Shown here: positions 7,795-15,933 of the stretch, one piece after another | How the letters are laid out: each line of letters starts with the position of its first letter | How positions within the stretch are numbered: the stretch's first letter is position 1 | NCBI RefSeq assembly: GCF_016865485.1 | Contig: NZ_AP024452.1 | Span: 434,001-498,000, forward strand | Source: Luteitalea sp. TBR-22 | Lineage (GTDB): Bacteria; Acidobacteriota; Vicinamibacteria; Vicinamibacterales; Vicinamibacteraceae | DNA: 64,000 nucleotides | Direction of reading: 5' to 3' | The notes under the pieces: model-generated | The model's input: the letters and a program-made list of their open reading frames with translations, nothing else | The model's database searches: none | Told to the model about the DNA's origin: nothing | Translations under genes and position numbers: made by a program

Positions 7795-10290
7795 CTACGG
7801 CACACACGTCCCGAGCGCGTTCGCGCCGGCGCTCCAGCGGATGCCGCCGGCATCGGCGTAGTGCGACCACTCGACCGCGAGCGGCGCGTCAGCGAAGCCC
7901 GGCGCTGGCTCGATCAGCATCCCGAACCGGGTGCCGAAGGCGGCCGGGAACAGGCTCGGCACGTTGACGTTCTGTCGCGACCCCGCCGGCACGTCGACGT
8001 CGGCGATGAGCGGCGTCGTGCCCTCGCGCAGCAGCGTCGCGCGTAGTCGCGTCGGCTGCACGCCGGTGTTGGCCACCAGCACGTACGTGTCGACGCCGGC
8101 GCCCCACTCGCCCTCGGCAACGACCCACCGCGCGCAGGTGGATGTCGCACCGAGGCTGGCATGCGCCTCGCGCCACGTCGCCGACGAGCCAGGCCACCAC
8201 ATCGCGCGCTCGGCGACGATCGGTGCCTGCGCCTGCACGATCATGGAGACGGCGGTGGATGCCAGCGAGATCCCGGGCGTCGGGCGCTCGCCGTTGACGA
8301 GCACCGTCAGCCGCGAGCGCGCCTGCACGGTGTAGGTGACCGGCGGCGTGGGCCCTGACGGCAGCAGGTAGGTCACCTGCACCGGCACCGGCGACGATCC
8401 CGGATTGCCGATCAGCAGGTATTGCTCGAAGGTCGGCCCCGTGTATCCCTCGGCGAAGAACCACGACGTGTCGAGGTCCGATGCGCCGGCGCTCGCGTGA
8501 CCGGCCTCGAAGGTGCCGGGCACCGACCGGTACATCGCCCGCTCGACGACGATCGGCACGTCGGATTCGAAGACGGCCGAGGACGCGGCACCGGTCGCCG
8601 GCGTCTGCGGACCCTTCTCGTCCTCGTTCACCCAAACCGTGAGCCGTGAATGCGGTGCCACGGTGTGCCTGCGCACCAGCGGGGCGAGCGGCGTCTCTCG
8701 CAGGTACGTGAGTGTCACGTTCGCCGGGAGGTCGCCCGGGTTCTGCAGCAGGTAGAACAACTGGAACCCGGTGTACGTCGCACCCTCCGCGAAGTACCAC
8801 TCAGTGGAGGCGCCCGGAAGCCCGTGTTCGGCGTGGCTGCCGCGTCCCGACTCCCACTGCACGAGGCGGTCGACGCCGACGAACACGTCCGACTCGACGA
8901 CCGTCGCGAAGGCATGCCCCTGCAACTCCGCGATTGCCGCGGTGTCCACCGTGACCTTCTGTTGCGCCGGCACCAACCGCGTGGCCTGCACCACCACGGC
9001 GTCGTCGCGCTCGAAGCGCAACTGCACGTGGGCGGCGGTGCTGCTGGCGGGGTTGGCCAGCGCGATGCGGGTGCTGAAGGTGCCCTGCCGCAGGCCTTCG
9101 GCGAGCAGGCGCGTCGCGATGCCGCGCGGATGCGTGCCGGCCGTGCGTTCCTGCGCGTTCGTCCGGCCGTCGCCGTCGGGATCGCCGCTGCCGCCGTTGT
9201 CGCCGAGGCTGTTGGACGGGTCGAGCCCGAAGTCGCGCTCCCAGTCGTCGGGTAAGCCGTCGCCGTCGCCATCGGCGGGCGCGGCGGCGGGCTGCCATCC
9301 GAGCTCGACCACCTCGAAGTCCGAGGCGCGCAACGAGTGCACGGCGGAGACGATGCCGTCCATGTACGGTGTCCAGCGAGGGTCGTTGGTCCCGGTGATG
9401 AACATGTCGCTGCCGTTGTCGGCGACGATCAGGCCGTACGTCTTCATCGCCTGGAACATGCGCTGCAGGTGCGCGGGATACGACGAGATGTCCTTGCTGG
9501 CCTTGAGCCGCAGCCGCGCGCCCATCGGCAGTGCGCCGGTGGTGCTGCCGGCGCGATGCGACGCGGGCCACACGTAGCCGTTGGTGGCGCGTACCGTGAC
9601 GCGCAGGGCGTGCCTGATCGGCTCGGTGCCGAACAGCTCGTCGTAGCGGGCCAGGCCCGGCATGATGGCGAGGCCGGCGGCGTCGGCGCTCGTCCAGCCG
9701 TCGGGGCGGCGGTCGTTGCGCGTCATGTCGAACACGGCGCCCGATTCGGCCTCCCAGCGGTTGGCCGCGGTGTTCCAGTGCGCGCGATACAGCTCGTAGA
9801 GCAGTCGGTTGTCGCGGTCGACGAGAATCAGGTGTCGATCGCCGCCCGGGTCGATGTTGCCCGGTTGGCCTCCCTCGACGTACCCCGGCGTCGTCCTTGC
9901 GGCTGGCGGGATCGGATAGCCGGGCGGCCGGCCGGGCGCGCCATCGTCGCTCTCGTCGCCGTAGGCCACCCACGTGACCGGCACCAGCGGCTGGGAGCCG
10001 GGCACCGAGACGTAGGGCATGCCGTAGGTGGCCGTCGGGTCGGCGGGGTCGTTGGCGGAGGCGCCCCAATCCGGGTGCACGCGGCGTGTCGTGCCGATCC
10101 ACGAGATGAACGCGGCGCTGTTGGGGTCGAGCGGCGCCTGGCTCACGTCCACGTTCCACCAGTTGTCGGCAGGGAACAGCGGCAGCGGCTGCGGCAGCGG
10201 ACCGGCTGGCTGTGCGGGTACCGCACACGGCACGAGCAGCACGCCGGCGAAGGCGAGGGATGCGAGGCGGCGGGAAAGGGGCGGCGACAC
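7795..10290 (-). CDS. Large exported protein with a calcium-type linker and repeated beta modules
   Basis: 831 residues. A signal peptide (ending near VPAQP) precedes an N-terminal globular part of about 320 residues that I do not recognise (it contains FPADNWWN and HLILVDRDNRLLYELYRAHW). A linker rich in DGDGDGLPDDWE and DPDGDGRTNAQE follows, typical of thrombospondin-type-3 Ca-binding repeats. The C-terminal half holds about four related beta-rich modules of ~110 residues; conserved positions include WYFAEG, WFFAEG, WVVAEG, then NPG or NTG and SRLTVWVN or SRLTVLVN, resembling DUF5719-like extracellular modules. The product is probably surface-bound or secreted. The start is GTG 10290. No catalytic function is assigned. 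Confidence 0.85.
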   Translation of the reverse strand: MSPPLSRRLASLAFAGVLLVPCAVPAQPAGPLPQPLPLFPADNWWNVDVSQAPLDPNSAAFISWIGTTRRVHPDWGASANDPADPTATYGMPYVSVPGSQPLVPVTWVAYGDESDDGAPGRPPGYPIPPAARTTPGYVEGGQPGNIDPGGDRHLILVDRDNRLLYELYRAHWNTAANRWEAESGAVFDMTRNDRRPDGWTSADAAGLAIMPGLARYDELFGTEPIRHALRVTVRATNGYVWPASHRAGSTTGALPMGARLRLKASKDISSYPAHLQRMFQAMKTYGLIVADNGSDMFITGTNDPRWTPYMDGIVSAVHSLRASDFEVVELGWQPAAAPADGDGDGLPDDWERDFGLDPSNSLGDNGGSGDPDGDGRTNAQERTAGTHPRGIATRLLAEGLRQGTFSTRIALANPASSTAAHVQLRFERDDAVVVQATRLVPAQQKVTVDTAAIAELQGHAFATVVESDVFVGVDRLVQWESGRGSHAEHGLPGASTEWYFAEGATYTGFQLFYLLQNPGDLPANVTLTYLRETPLAPLVRRHTVAPHSRLTVWVNEDEKGPQTPATGAASSAVFESDVPIVVERAMYRSVPGTFEAGHASAGASDLDTSWFFAEGYTGPTFEQYLLIGNPGSSPVPVQVTYLLPSGPTPPVTYTVQARSRLTVLVNGERPTPGISLASTAVSMIVQAQAPIVAERAMWWPGSSATWREAHASLGATSTCARWVVAEGEWGAGVDTYVLVANTGVQPTRLRATLLREGTTPLIADVDVPAGSRQNVNVPSLFPAAFGTRFGMLIEPAPGFADAPLAVEWSHYADAGGIRWSAGANALGTCVP

Positions 10291-10348
10291 GATGACGGCA
10301 CTCCGTCGCTGGGGCTATGGCCCTGCTTGCACGAACCCCGCCACTGGC

Positions 10349-10471
10349 AATTTGAAATTGGAAATTGGAAATTGTTGGGCCCGCGGCTTCGCCGTCGGGC
10401 CTCGGGCTGCCCCGAGCGAGCGAAGGTCGAAGACCAAGCCGCCCGGAATTTCAAATTTCAAATTTCAAATT
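10349..10471. repeat. R1 element, copy A (GAAATTT arms)
   Basis: A 123-bp element: a left arm of GAAATTG/T heptamers (10349-10373), a GC-rich core that includes GCGGCTTCGCCG, and a right arm of TTTCAAA heptamers (10447-10471). The arms are reverse complements, so transcripts can fold into one long hairpin. The right arm ends 14 bp from the stop of the gamma-glutamyltransferase gene. Related copies lie at 17443, 33815 and 35303; the core here is the most diverged. Confidence 0.88.
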
Positions 10472-10485
10472 ACAGGTTCGCCACC

Positions 10486-12270
10486 TCACCACGCCACCAC
10501 CGACCGCTCCCGGCGTACGTCTGCCGCCCCGCGCAGCTTCCCCGTGGCCGTGTCGACGCCGGCCGCGACGATGCCGGTGGGGTAGGAGGCGACCGGATAG
10601 AGCTTGAGCACGTGTCCGCGCGCCTCGAGGGCCGCGCGCGTGGCCTCGGCCACACCCCGCTCGACCTCCAGCACCCCCGGCTCGATCCGGTGCTCGCCGA
10701 ACGAGCTCTGGATGGACAGCGTGTTGAACCGCGCCGAGTCCACGGCCGCCTGCAGCGGCAGGCCGAAGTCGATGACGTTGACCAGCACCTGCAGGATCTG
10801 CTGGTCCTGGCTGTCGCCGCCGGGCGTGCCGATCGCCAGGAACGGCGCCCCGTCCCTGGTGACGATGGTCGGCGTGAGCGTCGTCCGCGGACGCTTGCCG
10901 GGCGCGACGATGTTGGGGCTGCCGGGCTCGAGCCGGAACGCCTGCATGCGGTTGCTCATGGGCACGCCCGTGTCGCCTGCCACGAAGGCGCCGCCGAGCA
11001 GCCAGCCCGAGGACGGGGTCGCGGAGAACAGGTTGCCGTCCTTGTCGGCCACCTCGATGGCCGTCGTGTCGCCGGATTCTCCGGTGACGCCTACCCGCGT
11101 GACGTGGGGGTCGGCGGCATCGGCTGTCGGCGTCGCCTCGAAGGACGACGGATTGCCGGGCCGCTGCTCACGGCTCGCGCGCGCCATGTCGATCAGCGAC
11201 CGCCGCTGCTGCGCGTAGGCCTTCGACAGCAGGCCAGCCATCGGCACCTTCACGAAATCCGGGTCGCCGTAGAAGCGGTCGCGGTCGGCGTAGGCCAGCT
11301 TCATCGCCTCGGTCATCACGTGGATGCTGTCGGCGCTGAGGTGACCCATCGCGCGAAGATCGAAGCCCTCGAGCAGGTTCAGCGTCTGCAGCAGCACCGG
11401 GCTCTGGTTCCACGGGCCGGCCTTGTGCACCGTGTACCCGCGGTACGTCACGCTGTAGGGCCGCTCGATCTTCGAGTGATAGCCGGCCAGGTCCGCCTCG
11501 GTGATCATCCCGCCGGCGGCGCGCACGGCAGCGCTCAGGCGGCGGGCGAACTCGCCCGTGTAGAACGCGTCGCGGGCCCGGCCGATCGCCTTCTCACGCG
11601 GCTCGCCGGCCTTCAGGCTGGCGGCTTCGGCCGCGGCGAGCATGCGCAGGGTGCGGGCGAGGTTCGGCTGCCGGAACATCTCGCCGGCGCGTGTCACGCG
11701 TCCGTCGGGGTAGTACGTCCGCATGGTGTCGGCGTACGGCTCGCTCCCCTTGCGCTCGCTGGCCAGGTAGCGGCTGAGGAACTCGTACATCGGGAAGCCG
11801 TCGGCGAGCCGGATGGCGGGCGCCAGTACCTCGCCCAGCGACTTCGTGCCGTACCTGGCCAGCGCCAGCGACGCGGCGTCGACCACGGCGGGGATGGTCG
11901 CGGCCAGCGGGCCGTTGGCGGGGATGGAGGTCTGGCCGGCGAAGGCCGCCGGCGTCGCGGCCCCGGGCGCCGTGCCCTGCCCGTTGATGACCACCACCTC
12001 GCGCGTCGCGGCGTGGTAGATGACCATCGGCGCCTCGCCGCCGAGGCCGAAATGCGAGATCTCCACGACCGCTGCCGCGAAGATCGAGGCGACCCCGGCG
12101 TCGATGGCGTTGCCGCCGCCGGCCAGCATTTCCGCGCCCGCCTCGGCCGTGTACGTGCGTCCGGCCGCGACGACGGCGTGGGTGCCGGGGAACTCCGGCC
12201 GCAGGGGTTGGGCAGGGGCGGCCGCGGACACGAGGAGCGCGGCGACGGACGCGATGGCGGTCAGGCGCAT
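10486..12270 (-). CDS. ggt: Gamma-glutamyltransferase, exported
   Basis: This 594-residue Ntn-hydrolase precursor would cleave gamma-glutamyl amides such as glutathione and transfer the glutamyl group. The family's autoprocessing site is visible as SGDTTAIEVAD: Thr402 should become the N-terminus of the small subunit. Other landmarks are GGNAIDAGVA, FGLGGEAPMV, and ATPSSGWLLGG and GGDSQDQQILQVL in the small subunit. I start it at ATG 12270 rather than further upstream because this places a clear signal peptide (ending near AAAPAQP) at the N-terminus, giving a periplasmic enzyme. In E. coli GGT the processing Thr is followed by Thr-His; here it is Thr-Ala, as in some acylase-like relatives. 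It could therefore be a GGT-fold acylase. Confidence 0.88.
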   Translation of the reverse strand: MRLTAIASVAALLVSAAAPAQPLRPEFPGTHAVVAAGRTYTAEAGAEMLAGGGNAIDAGVASIFAAAVVEISHFGLGGEAPMVIYHAATREVVVINGQGTAPGAATPAAFAGQTSIPANGPLAATIPAVVDAASLALARYGTKSLGEVLAPAIRLADGFPMYEFLSRYLASERKGSEPYADTMRTYYPDGRVTRAGEMFRQPNLARTLRMLAAAEAASLKAGEPREKAIGRARDAFYTGEFARRLSAAVRAAGGMITEADLAGYHSKIERPYSVTYRGYTVHKAGPWNQSPVLLQTLNLLEGFDLRAMGHLSADSIHVMTEAMKLAYADRDRFYGDPDFVKVPMAGLLSKAYAQQRRSLIDMARASREQRPGNPSSFEATPTADAADPHVTRVGVTGESGDTTAIEVADKDGNLFSATPSSGWLLGGAFVAGDTGVPMSNRMQAFRLEPGSPNIVAPGKRPRTTLTPTIVTRDGAPFLAIGTPGGDSQDQQILQVLVNVIDFGLPLQAAVDSARFNTLSIQSSFGEHRIEPGVLEVERGVAEATRAALEARGHVLKLYPVASYPTGIVAAGVDTATGKLRGAADVRRERSVVAW

Positions 12271-12317
12271 GGCGCAAGAGTACGCGACGGCGCGGTTCAC
12301 CGTACGATCAGCAGATC

Positions 12318-13163
12318 ATGCTCGTCCTGTCCCACATCGTGAAGCGGTACGGCGATCGGGTCGCGGTCGACGACCTGTCGCTGGAGGTCCGCCCGGGGGA
12401 GATCCTCGGCCTGCTCGGCCCGAACGGCGCCGGCAAGAGCACCACCATGCACGTCGCCACCGGCCTGTTGGCCCCCGATGCCGGCCAGGTGGCCATCGGC
12501 ACGCACGGCACGCCCAGCGCGCCGGCCGCTCGCCGCCGCCTGGGGCTCGCGCCGCAGAACCTTGCCGTGTACGACCTGCTGAGCGCCGAGGAGAACCTGC
12601 AGTTCTTCGGCAAGTTGTACGGCCTCACGGGGCAGGCCCTGCGCACGCGTGTCGACGCGGCGCTGGCGTTCGTCGGCCTGACCGAGCGGCGTCGCGACCT
12701 GGTCGGCGGGTACTCGGGCGGCATGAAGCGCCGCCTGAACATCGCGGCGGCGGTGCTGCACGAGCCCGACCTCGTGCTGCTCGACGAGCCGACGGTCGGC
12801 GTCGACCCGCAGTCGCGCAACGCCATCTTCGACAGCATCGAGGCGCTGCGCGCGCAGGGCCGCACCCTCGTCTACAGCACGCACTACATGGAGGAGGCGG
12901 TGCGCCTCTGCGACCGCATCGCCATCATGGACGCCGGGCGCATGCGGGCGCTCGACACCGTGGCGGGCCTCCTGCGCACGTACGGCGGGCCGCCGCGGCT
13001 GCACGCCCGCGTCGCCGGCCGCGACGTCGTCATCGAGACCCGCGACCCGCTCACGGAGCTGAACCGCCTGTCGTCCGAGGGGCAGCTCGAGTCGTTCCGC
13101 GTCGAGGAGCCGACGCTGGAGCAGGTCTTCCTCTCGCTCACCGGCCACACGCTGAGGGACTGA
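12318..13163 (+). CDS. ABC transporter ATP-binding protein
   Basis: This 281-residue ATPase has all ABC motifs: Walker [11 protein letters not shown]-loop LAPQN, signature YSGGM, Walker [14 protein letters not shown] and the H-loop STHYMEE. It resembles the DrrA/NodI/CcmA branch that pairs with ABC-2 permeases for drug, polysaccharide or lipid export. It is 9 bp upstream of the permease gene and certainly forms a transporter with it. The substrate is unknown; no biosynthetic cluster adjoins it. It is divergent from the GGT gene, with a 47-bp gap that must hold both promoters. Confidence 0.93.
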   Translation: MLVLSHIVKRYGDRVAVDDLSLEVRPGEILGLLGPNGAGKSTTMHVATGLLAPDAGQVAIGTHGTPSAPAARRRLGLAPQNLAVYDLLSAEENLQFFGKLYGLTGQALRTRVDAALAFVGLTERRRDLVGGYSGGMKRRLNIAAAVLHEPDLVLLDEPTVGVDPQSRNAIFDSIEALRAQGRTLVYSTHYMEEAVRLCDRIAIMDAGRMRALDTVAGLLRTYGGPPRLHARVAGRDVVIETRDPLTELNRLSSEGQLESFRVEEPTLEQVFLSLTGHTLRD

Positions 13164-13172
13164 GGTCACGCC

Positions 13173-14444
13173 ATGGGAGGCATGCTCGCAATCGCCCTGA
13201 AGGACCTGCGCACGTTCTCGCGCCAGCGAATCTCGCTGTTCTTCACGTTCGTCTGGCCGCTCTGCGTGGCCGTGCTGTTCGGCGTCCTGTTCGGTGGATC
13301 GAACCGGCCGAGTCCGAAGATTCCGGTGGCGGTCGTCGACGAGGACGGCACCGCTGCCTCGAAGGCCTTCGTCGACAGGCTCGTCGCCCGCGAGTCGTTC
13401 GCTGGCGTGCGCGCCACGCGGGCCGAGGCGCTCGAGGCGGTCCGCAAGGGCCAGCGCACGGCGGCCATCGTGCTGCGCCCGGGGTTCGGCGAGGCCTCGA
13501 CGCGCCTGTTCCACGGCACGCCCCCGCAGGTCGAGGTGTTCACGGACCCGAGCCGGCAGGCCGAGCGCGGCATGCTCGAGGGCCTGCTGATGCAACAGGG
13601 CGCCGAGCGCCTCCAGTCGTTGTTCACCGACCCCGCGTCGGCGCGACCGTCGGTGCAGAAGACCCTCGAGGACCTGCGCCGCGACGCGCCCGGGCGGAGC
13701 CCCGCGCTCGAGTCGTTCCTCGGCCAGCTCGACACGTTCCTGGCCACCCCCGACGCGCGGCCGGCCGAGCCCGCCGCCGGACAGCCTGCCGGCCCCGGCT
13801 GGGAGCCCCTGCGCATCGTGCAGCAGGACATCGCGCGACAGCGCACCGGCCCGAACAACGGCTACGACGTCACGTTCCCGATGGCCGTCCTGTGGGCCGT
13901 GTTCGGCTGCGTCATGGCCTTCGGCACGACGTTCGCCTCCGAACGGGTGCGCGGCACGATGGTGCGGTTGCAGGTGTCGCCGATGTCGCGCGGGCAGATC
14001 CTGGCGGGCAAGTCGCTCGCCGCCCTGTTCGCCATCGTGATCGTCGAGGTGATGCTGATCGTGCTCGGCGTGGCCGTGTTCGGGCTGCGGCCCTCGTCGT
14101 GGGGGCTGATGCTGGTGGCGATGATCTGCACCGGCGCTGCTTTCGTCGGGATCATCCTGTTGCTGGCCTCGATGGCCACCACCGAGCAGGGCATCGGCGG
14201 CATGGCGCCGGCGATCATGATGCCGTTGTTCCTGCTCGGCGGCGCGATGGTGCCGCTCATGGTGATGCCGCCCTGGCTGGCCAAGCTCAGCGTCCTGAGT
14301 CCCGTCCGCTGGGCCATCCTCGCGCTGGAGGGGGCGATCTGGCGGGATTTCGGCGTCACGGAGATGCTGCTGCCCTGCGCCATCCTGCTGGCGGTCGCCG
14401 CCGTGACGTTCATCGTCGGCGCGCGACGCAGTGAGGTGGCATGA
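13173..14444 (+). CDS. ABC-2 type transporter permease
   Basis: The 423-residue membrane protein has the ABC-2 layout. There is one N-terminal helix ([21 protein letters not shown]), then a long extracytoplasmic stretch (residues ~45-225), then five C-terminal helices starting at [17 protein letters not shown], including a GxG-type [11 protein letters not shown] loop. The extracytoplasmic part has a Pro/Ala-rich patch ([15 protein letters not shown]). It is the membrane partner of the upstream ATPase. The stop codon overlaps the start of the rhodanese gene (ATGATG at 14441), so the three genes are probably one operon. Confidence 0.92.
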   Translation: MGGMLAIALKDLRTFSRQRISLFFTFVWPLCVAVLFGVLFGGSNRPSPKIPVAVVDEDGTAASKAFVDRLVARESFAGVRATRAEALEAVRKGQRTAAIVLRPGFGEASTRLFHGTPPQVEVFTDPSRQAERGMLEGLLMQQGAERLQSLFTDPASARPSVQKTLEDLRRDAPGRSPALESFLGQLDTFLATPDARPAEPAAGQPAGPGWEPLRIVQQDIARQRTGPNNGYDVTFPMAVLWAVFGCVMAFGTTFASERVRGTMVRLQVSPMSRGQILAGKSLAALFAIVIVEVMLIVLGVAVFGLRPSSWGLMLVAMICTGAAFVGIILLLASMATTEQGIGGMAPAIMMPLFLLGGAMVPLMVMPPWLAKLSVLSPVRWAILALEGAIWRDFGVTEMLLPCAILLAVAAVTFIVGARRSEVA

Positions 14445-15328
14445 TGGGCGTCATGTCCATTGCCGAGAAGGGCTACGCCCACCCCGAACGCCTCGTGAGC
14501 ACCGATTGGGTCGCCGAGCACCTGCAGGACCCGTCCGTGCGCCTTGTCGAGTCCAACGAGGACCCGCTCGTGTACCCCTCGGGGCACATCCCTGGGGCCG
14601 TGCAGATCGACTGGACCAACGACCTGAACGACCCGCTGCGGCGCGACTACATCGCCGCCGAGGCTTTTGCGGCGCTCGTCTCCCGCTTCGGGATCACGCC
14701 GGAGACGACGGTGGTCTTCTACGGCGACCGCAACAACTGGTGGGCCTGTTACGCGTTCTGGGTCTTCCAGTTGTTCGGCCACGACAACGCCCGGATCCTC
14801 GACGGCGGCAGGCTGAAGTGGGAGAAGGAAGGGCGCCCGCTGACGCGCGAGGTGCCCTCCTACGCCCCCTCGACCTACCCGGTGCCGGCGGCCCGCGACG
14901 ACGCGTCGCACCGCGCGTTCCGTGAGCAGGTGCTGGCCCACAGCGAGGCCGGCGGCCAGCTGGTGGACGTCCGCTCGCCCGACGAGTACACGGGCGCCAA
15001 GCTGCACATGCCCGAGTACCCGCAGGAAGGCGCGATGCGCGGCGGGCACATCCCCGGCGCGAAGAGTGTGCCGTGGGCGCGGGCCATCAACCCCGAGGAC
15101 GGCACCTTCAAGACGGCCGACGAGCTGAAGGCGATCTATCTCGGCGAGAAGCACCTCGACCCGGGCAAGGAGACCATTGCCTACTGCCGGATCGGCGAGC
15201 GAAGCAGCCACACGTGGTTCACGCTGAAGTACCTGCTCGGCTTCGGTAACATCCGCAACTACGACGGCAGCTGGACCGAGTGGGGCAACCTGGTGGGCGT
15301 GCCGGTGGAGAAGGGGCCGGAGCGTTAG
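14441..15328 (+). CDS. Two-domain thiosulfate/mercaptopyruvate sulfurtransferase (rhodanese)
   Basis: This protein of about 295 residues has two rhodanese domains. The N-terminal inactive one has [14 protein letters not shown]; the C-terminal catalytic one has [24 protein letters not shown] and an active-site loop [12 protein letters not shown], whose Cys accepts the sulfane sulfur. It transfers sulfur from thiosulfate or 3-mercaptopyruvate to a thiophilic acceptor. Three in-frame ATGs are present (14441, 14444, 14453); 14441 has the best-placed GAGG and overlaps the permease stop. A SufE gene follows 158 bp downstream, so the sulfur may feed Fe-S assembly, although the gap holds two repeat blocks. 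Confidence 0.92.
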   Translation: MMGVMSIAEKGYAHPERLVSTDWVAEHLQDPSVRLVESNEDPLVYPSGHIPGAVQIDWTNDLNDPLRRDYIAAEAFAALVSRFGITPETTVVFYGDRNNWWACYAFWVFQLFGHDNARILDGGRLKWEKEGRPLTREVPSYAPSTYPVPAARDDASHRAFREQVLAHSEAGGQLVDVRSPDEYTGAKLHMPEYPQEGAMRGGHIPGAKSVPWARAINPEDGTFKTADELKAIYLGEKHLDPGKETIAYCRIGERSSHTWFTLKYLLGFGNIRNYDGSWTEWGNLVGVPVEKGPER

Positions 15329-15356
15329 TGACGTTTGACGTTTGACGTTTGGCGTT
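15329..15356. repeat. R7 heptamer repeat TGACGTT
   Basis: Four tandem 7-bp units (three TGACGTT, one TGGCGTT) begin right after the rhodanese stop codon. The last unit continues into a small hairpin, GGCGTT-cacg-AACGCC. It is the only R7 copy in the window. Confidence 0.8.
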
Positions 15357-15375
15357 CACGAACGCCGAACGCTCG

Positions 15376-15449
15376 AGGCTCAAGTTCCAAGGCTCGGAGA
15401 CCCCCTCAGTCGCTAGTCAGAATGCTTTCTGAGCCCTGAGCCCTGAGCC
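15376..15449. repeat. R2 heptamer repeat, copy 2
   Basis: AGGCTCA/AGTTCCA/AGGCTCG units followed by CAGAATGCTTTC and GAGCCCT units, the same order as at 3782-3864. The GAGCCCT run is shorter here. It lies between the rhodanese and sufE genes. Confidence 0.82.
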
Positions 15450-15486
15450 GCGCTCGTTTCGAAGGCCGAATGACGAAGGCCGACGC

Positions 15487-15933
15487 ATGACCACTCAAGA
15501 GAAGCTCGACGAACTCCACGAGACGCTCGACATGTTCGCCGACCCGGCCGACCGGGCCGAGCTGTTGATCGGGTTCTCGGACAAGTTCACGGAAGTGCCT
15601 GCCGACGTGGCGACGCGGCCGTTCCCGAAGAGCCACCAGGTGCCGCAGTGCGAGTCGGAGGTGTACGTGTGGTCGCGAATCAACCCTGATGGCACGCTGC
15701 ACCTCGACTTCGCCGTCGAGAACCCGAGCGGCATCTCGGCGCGCGCGCTGGCGGTGATTCTCCGGAAGGTCTACAACGGCCAGCCTGCCGGGGACGTCCT
15801 CGCGCTCGACACCGGCATCGTCGAGCGCGTGTTCCGCCAGAACATCTCCATGGGCAAGGGGATGGGGCTCACGTCCATGGTCCTGGCCGTGCAGGCGCTC
15901 ACGCGCGACGCGCTGAAGAACCGACAGGCATGA
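15487..15933 (+). CDS. sufE: SufE-type cysteine desulfurase activator
   Basis: This 148-residue SufE-family protein accepts sulfane sulfur from a cysteine desulfurase (SufS type) and hands it to the SufBCD scaffold in Fe-S cluster assembly. The signature is VPQCESEVYVW, whose Cys is the persulfide carrier, preceded by KSHQ, with the conserved FAVENPSGISARALAVIL and IGMSKGMGL-like (ISMGKGMG) segments. Length is normal for the family. No sufS or sufBCD gene is in the window, so it is a detached copy with an upstream rhodanese as a possible sulfur source. Its stop overlaps the ATG of the sulfatase (ATGA at 15930), implying translational coupling. Confidence 0.93.
   Translation: MTTQEKLDELHETLDMFADPADRAELLIGFSDKFTEVPADVATRPFPKSHQVPQCESEVYVWSRINPDGTLHLDFAVENPSGISARALAVILRKVYNGQPAGDVLALDTGIVERVFRQNISMGKGMGLTSMVLAVQALTRDALKNRQA

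Noticed and set aside
5483-7861. A 792-codon open frame on the plus strand
   Set aside because: It runs antisense to the exonuclease and flavoprotein genes and through repeats R5, R4 and R6; no domain is present.
9337-12342. A 1001-codon open frame on the plus strand
   Set aside because: It is antisense to the exported multi-module protein and GGT genes, has Arg/His/Gly-rich composition and no domain; it is a GC-content shadow.
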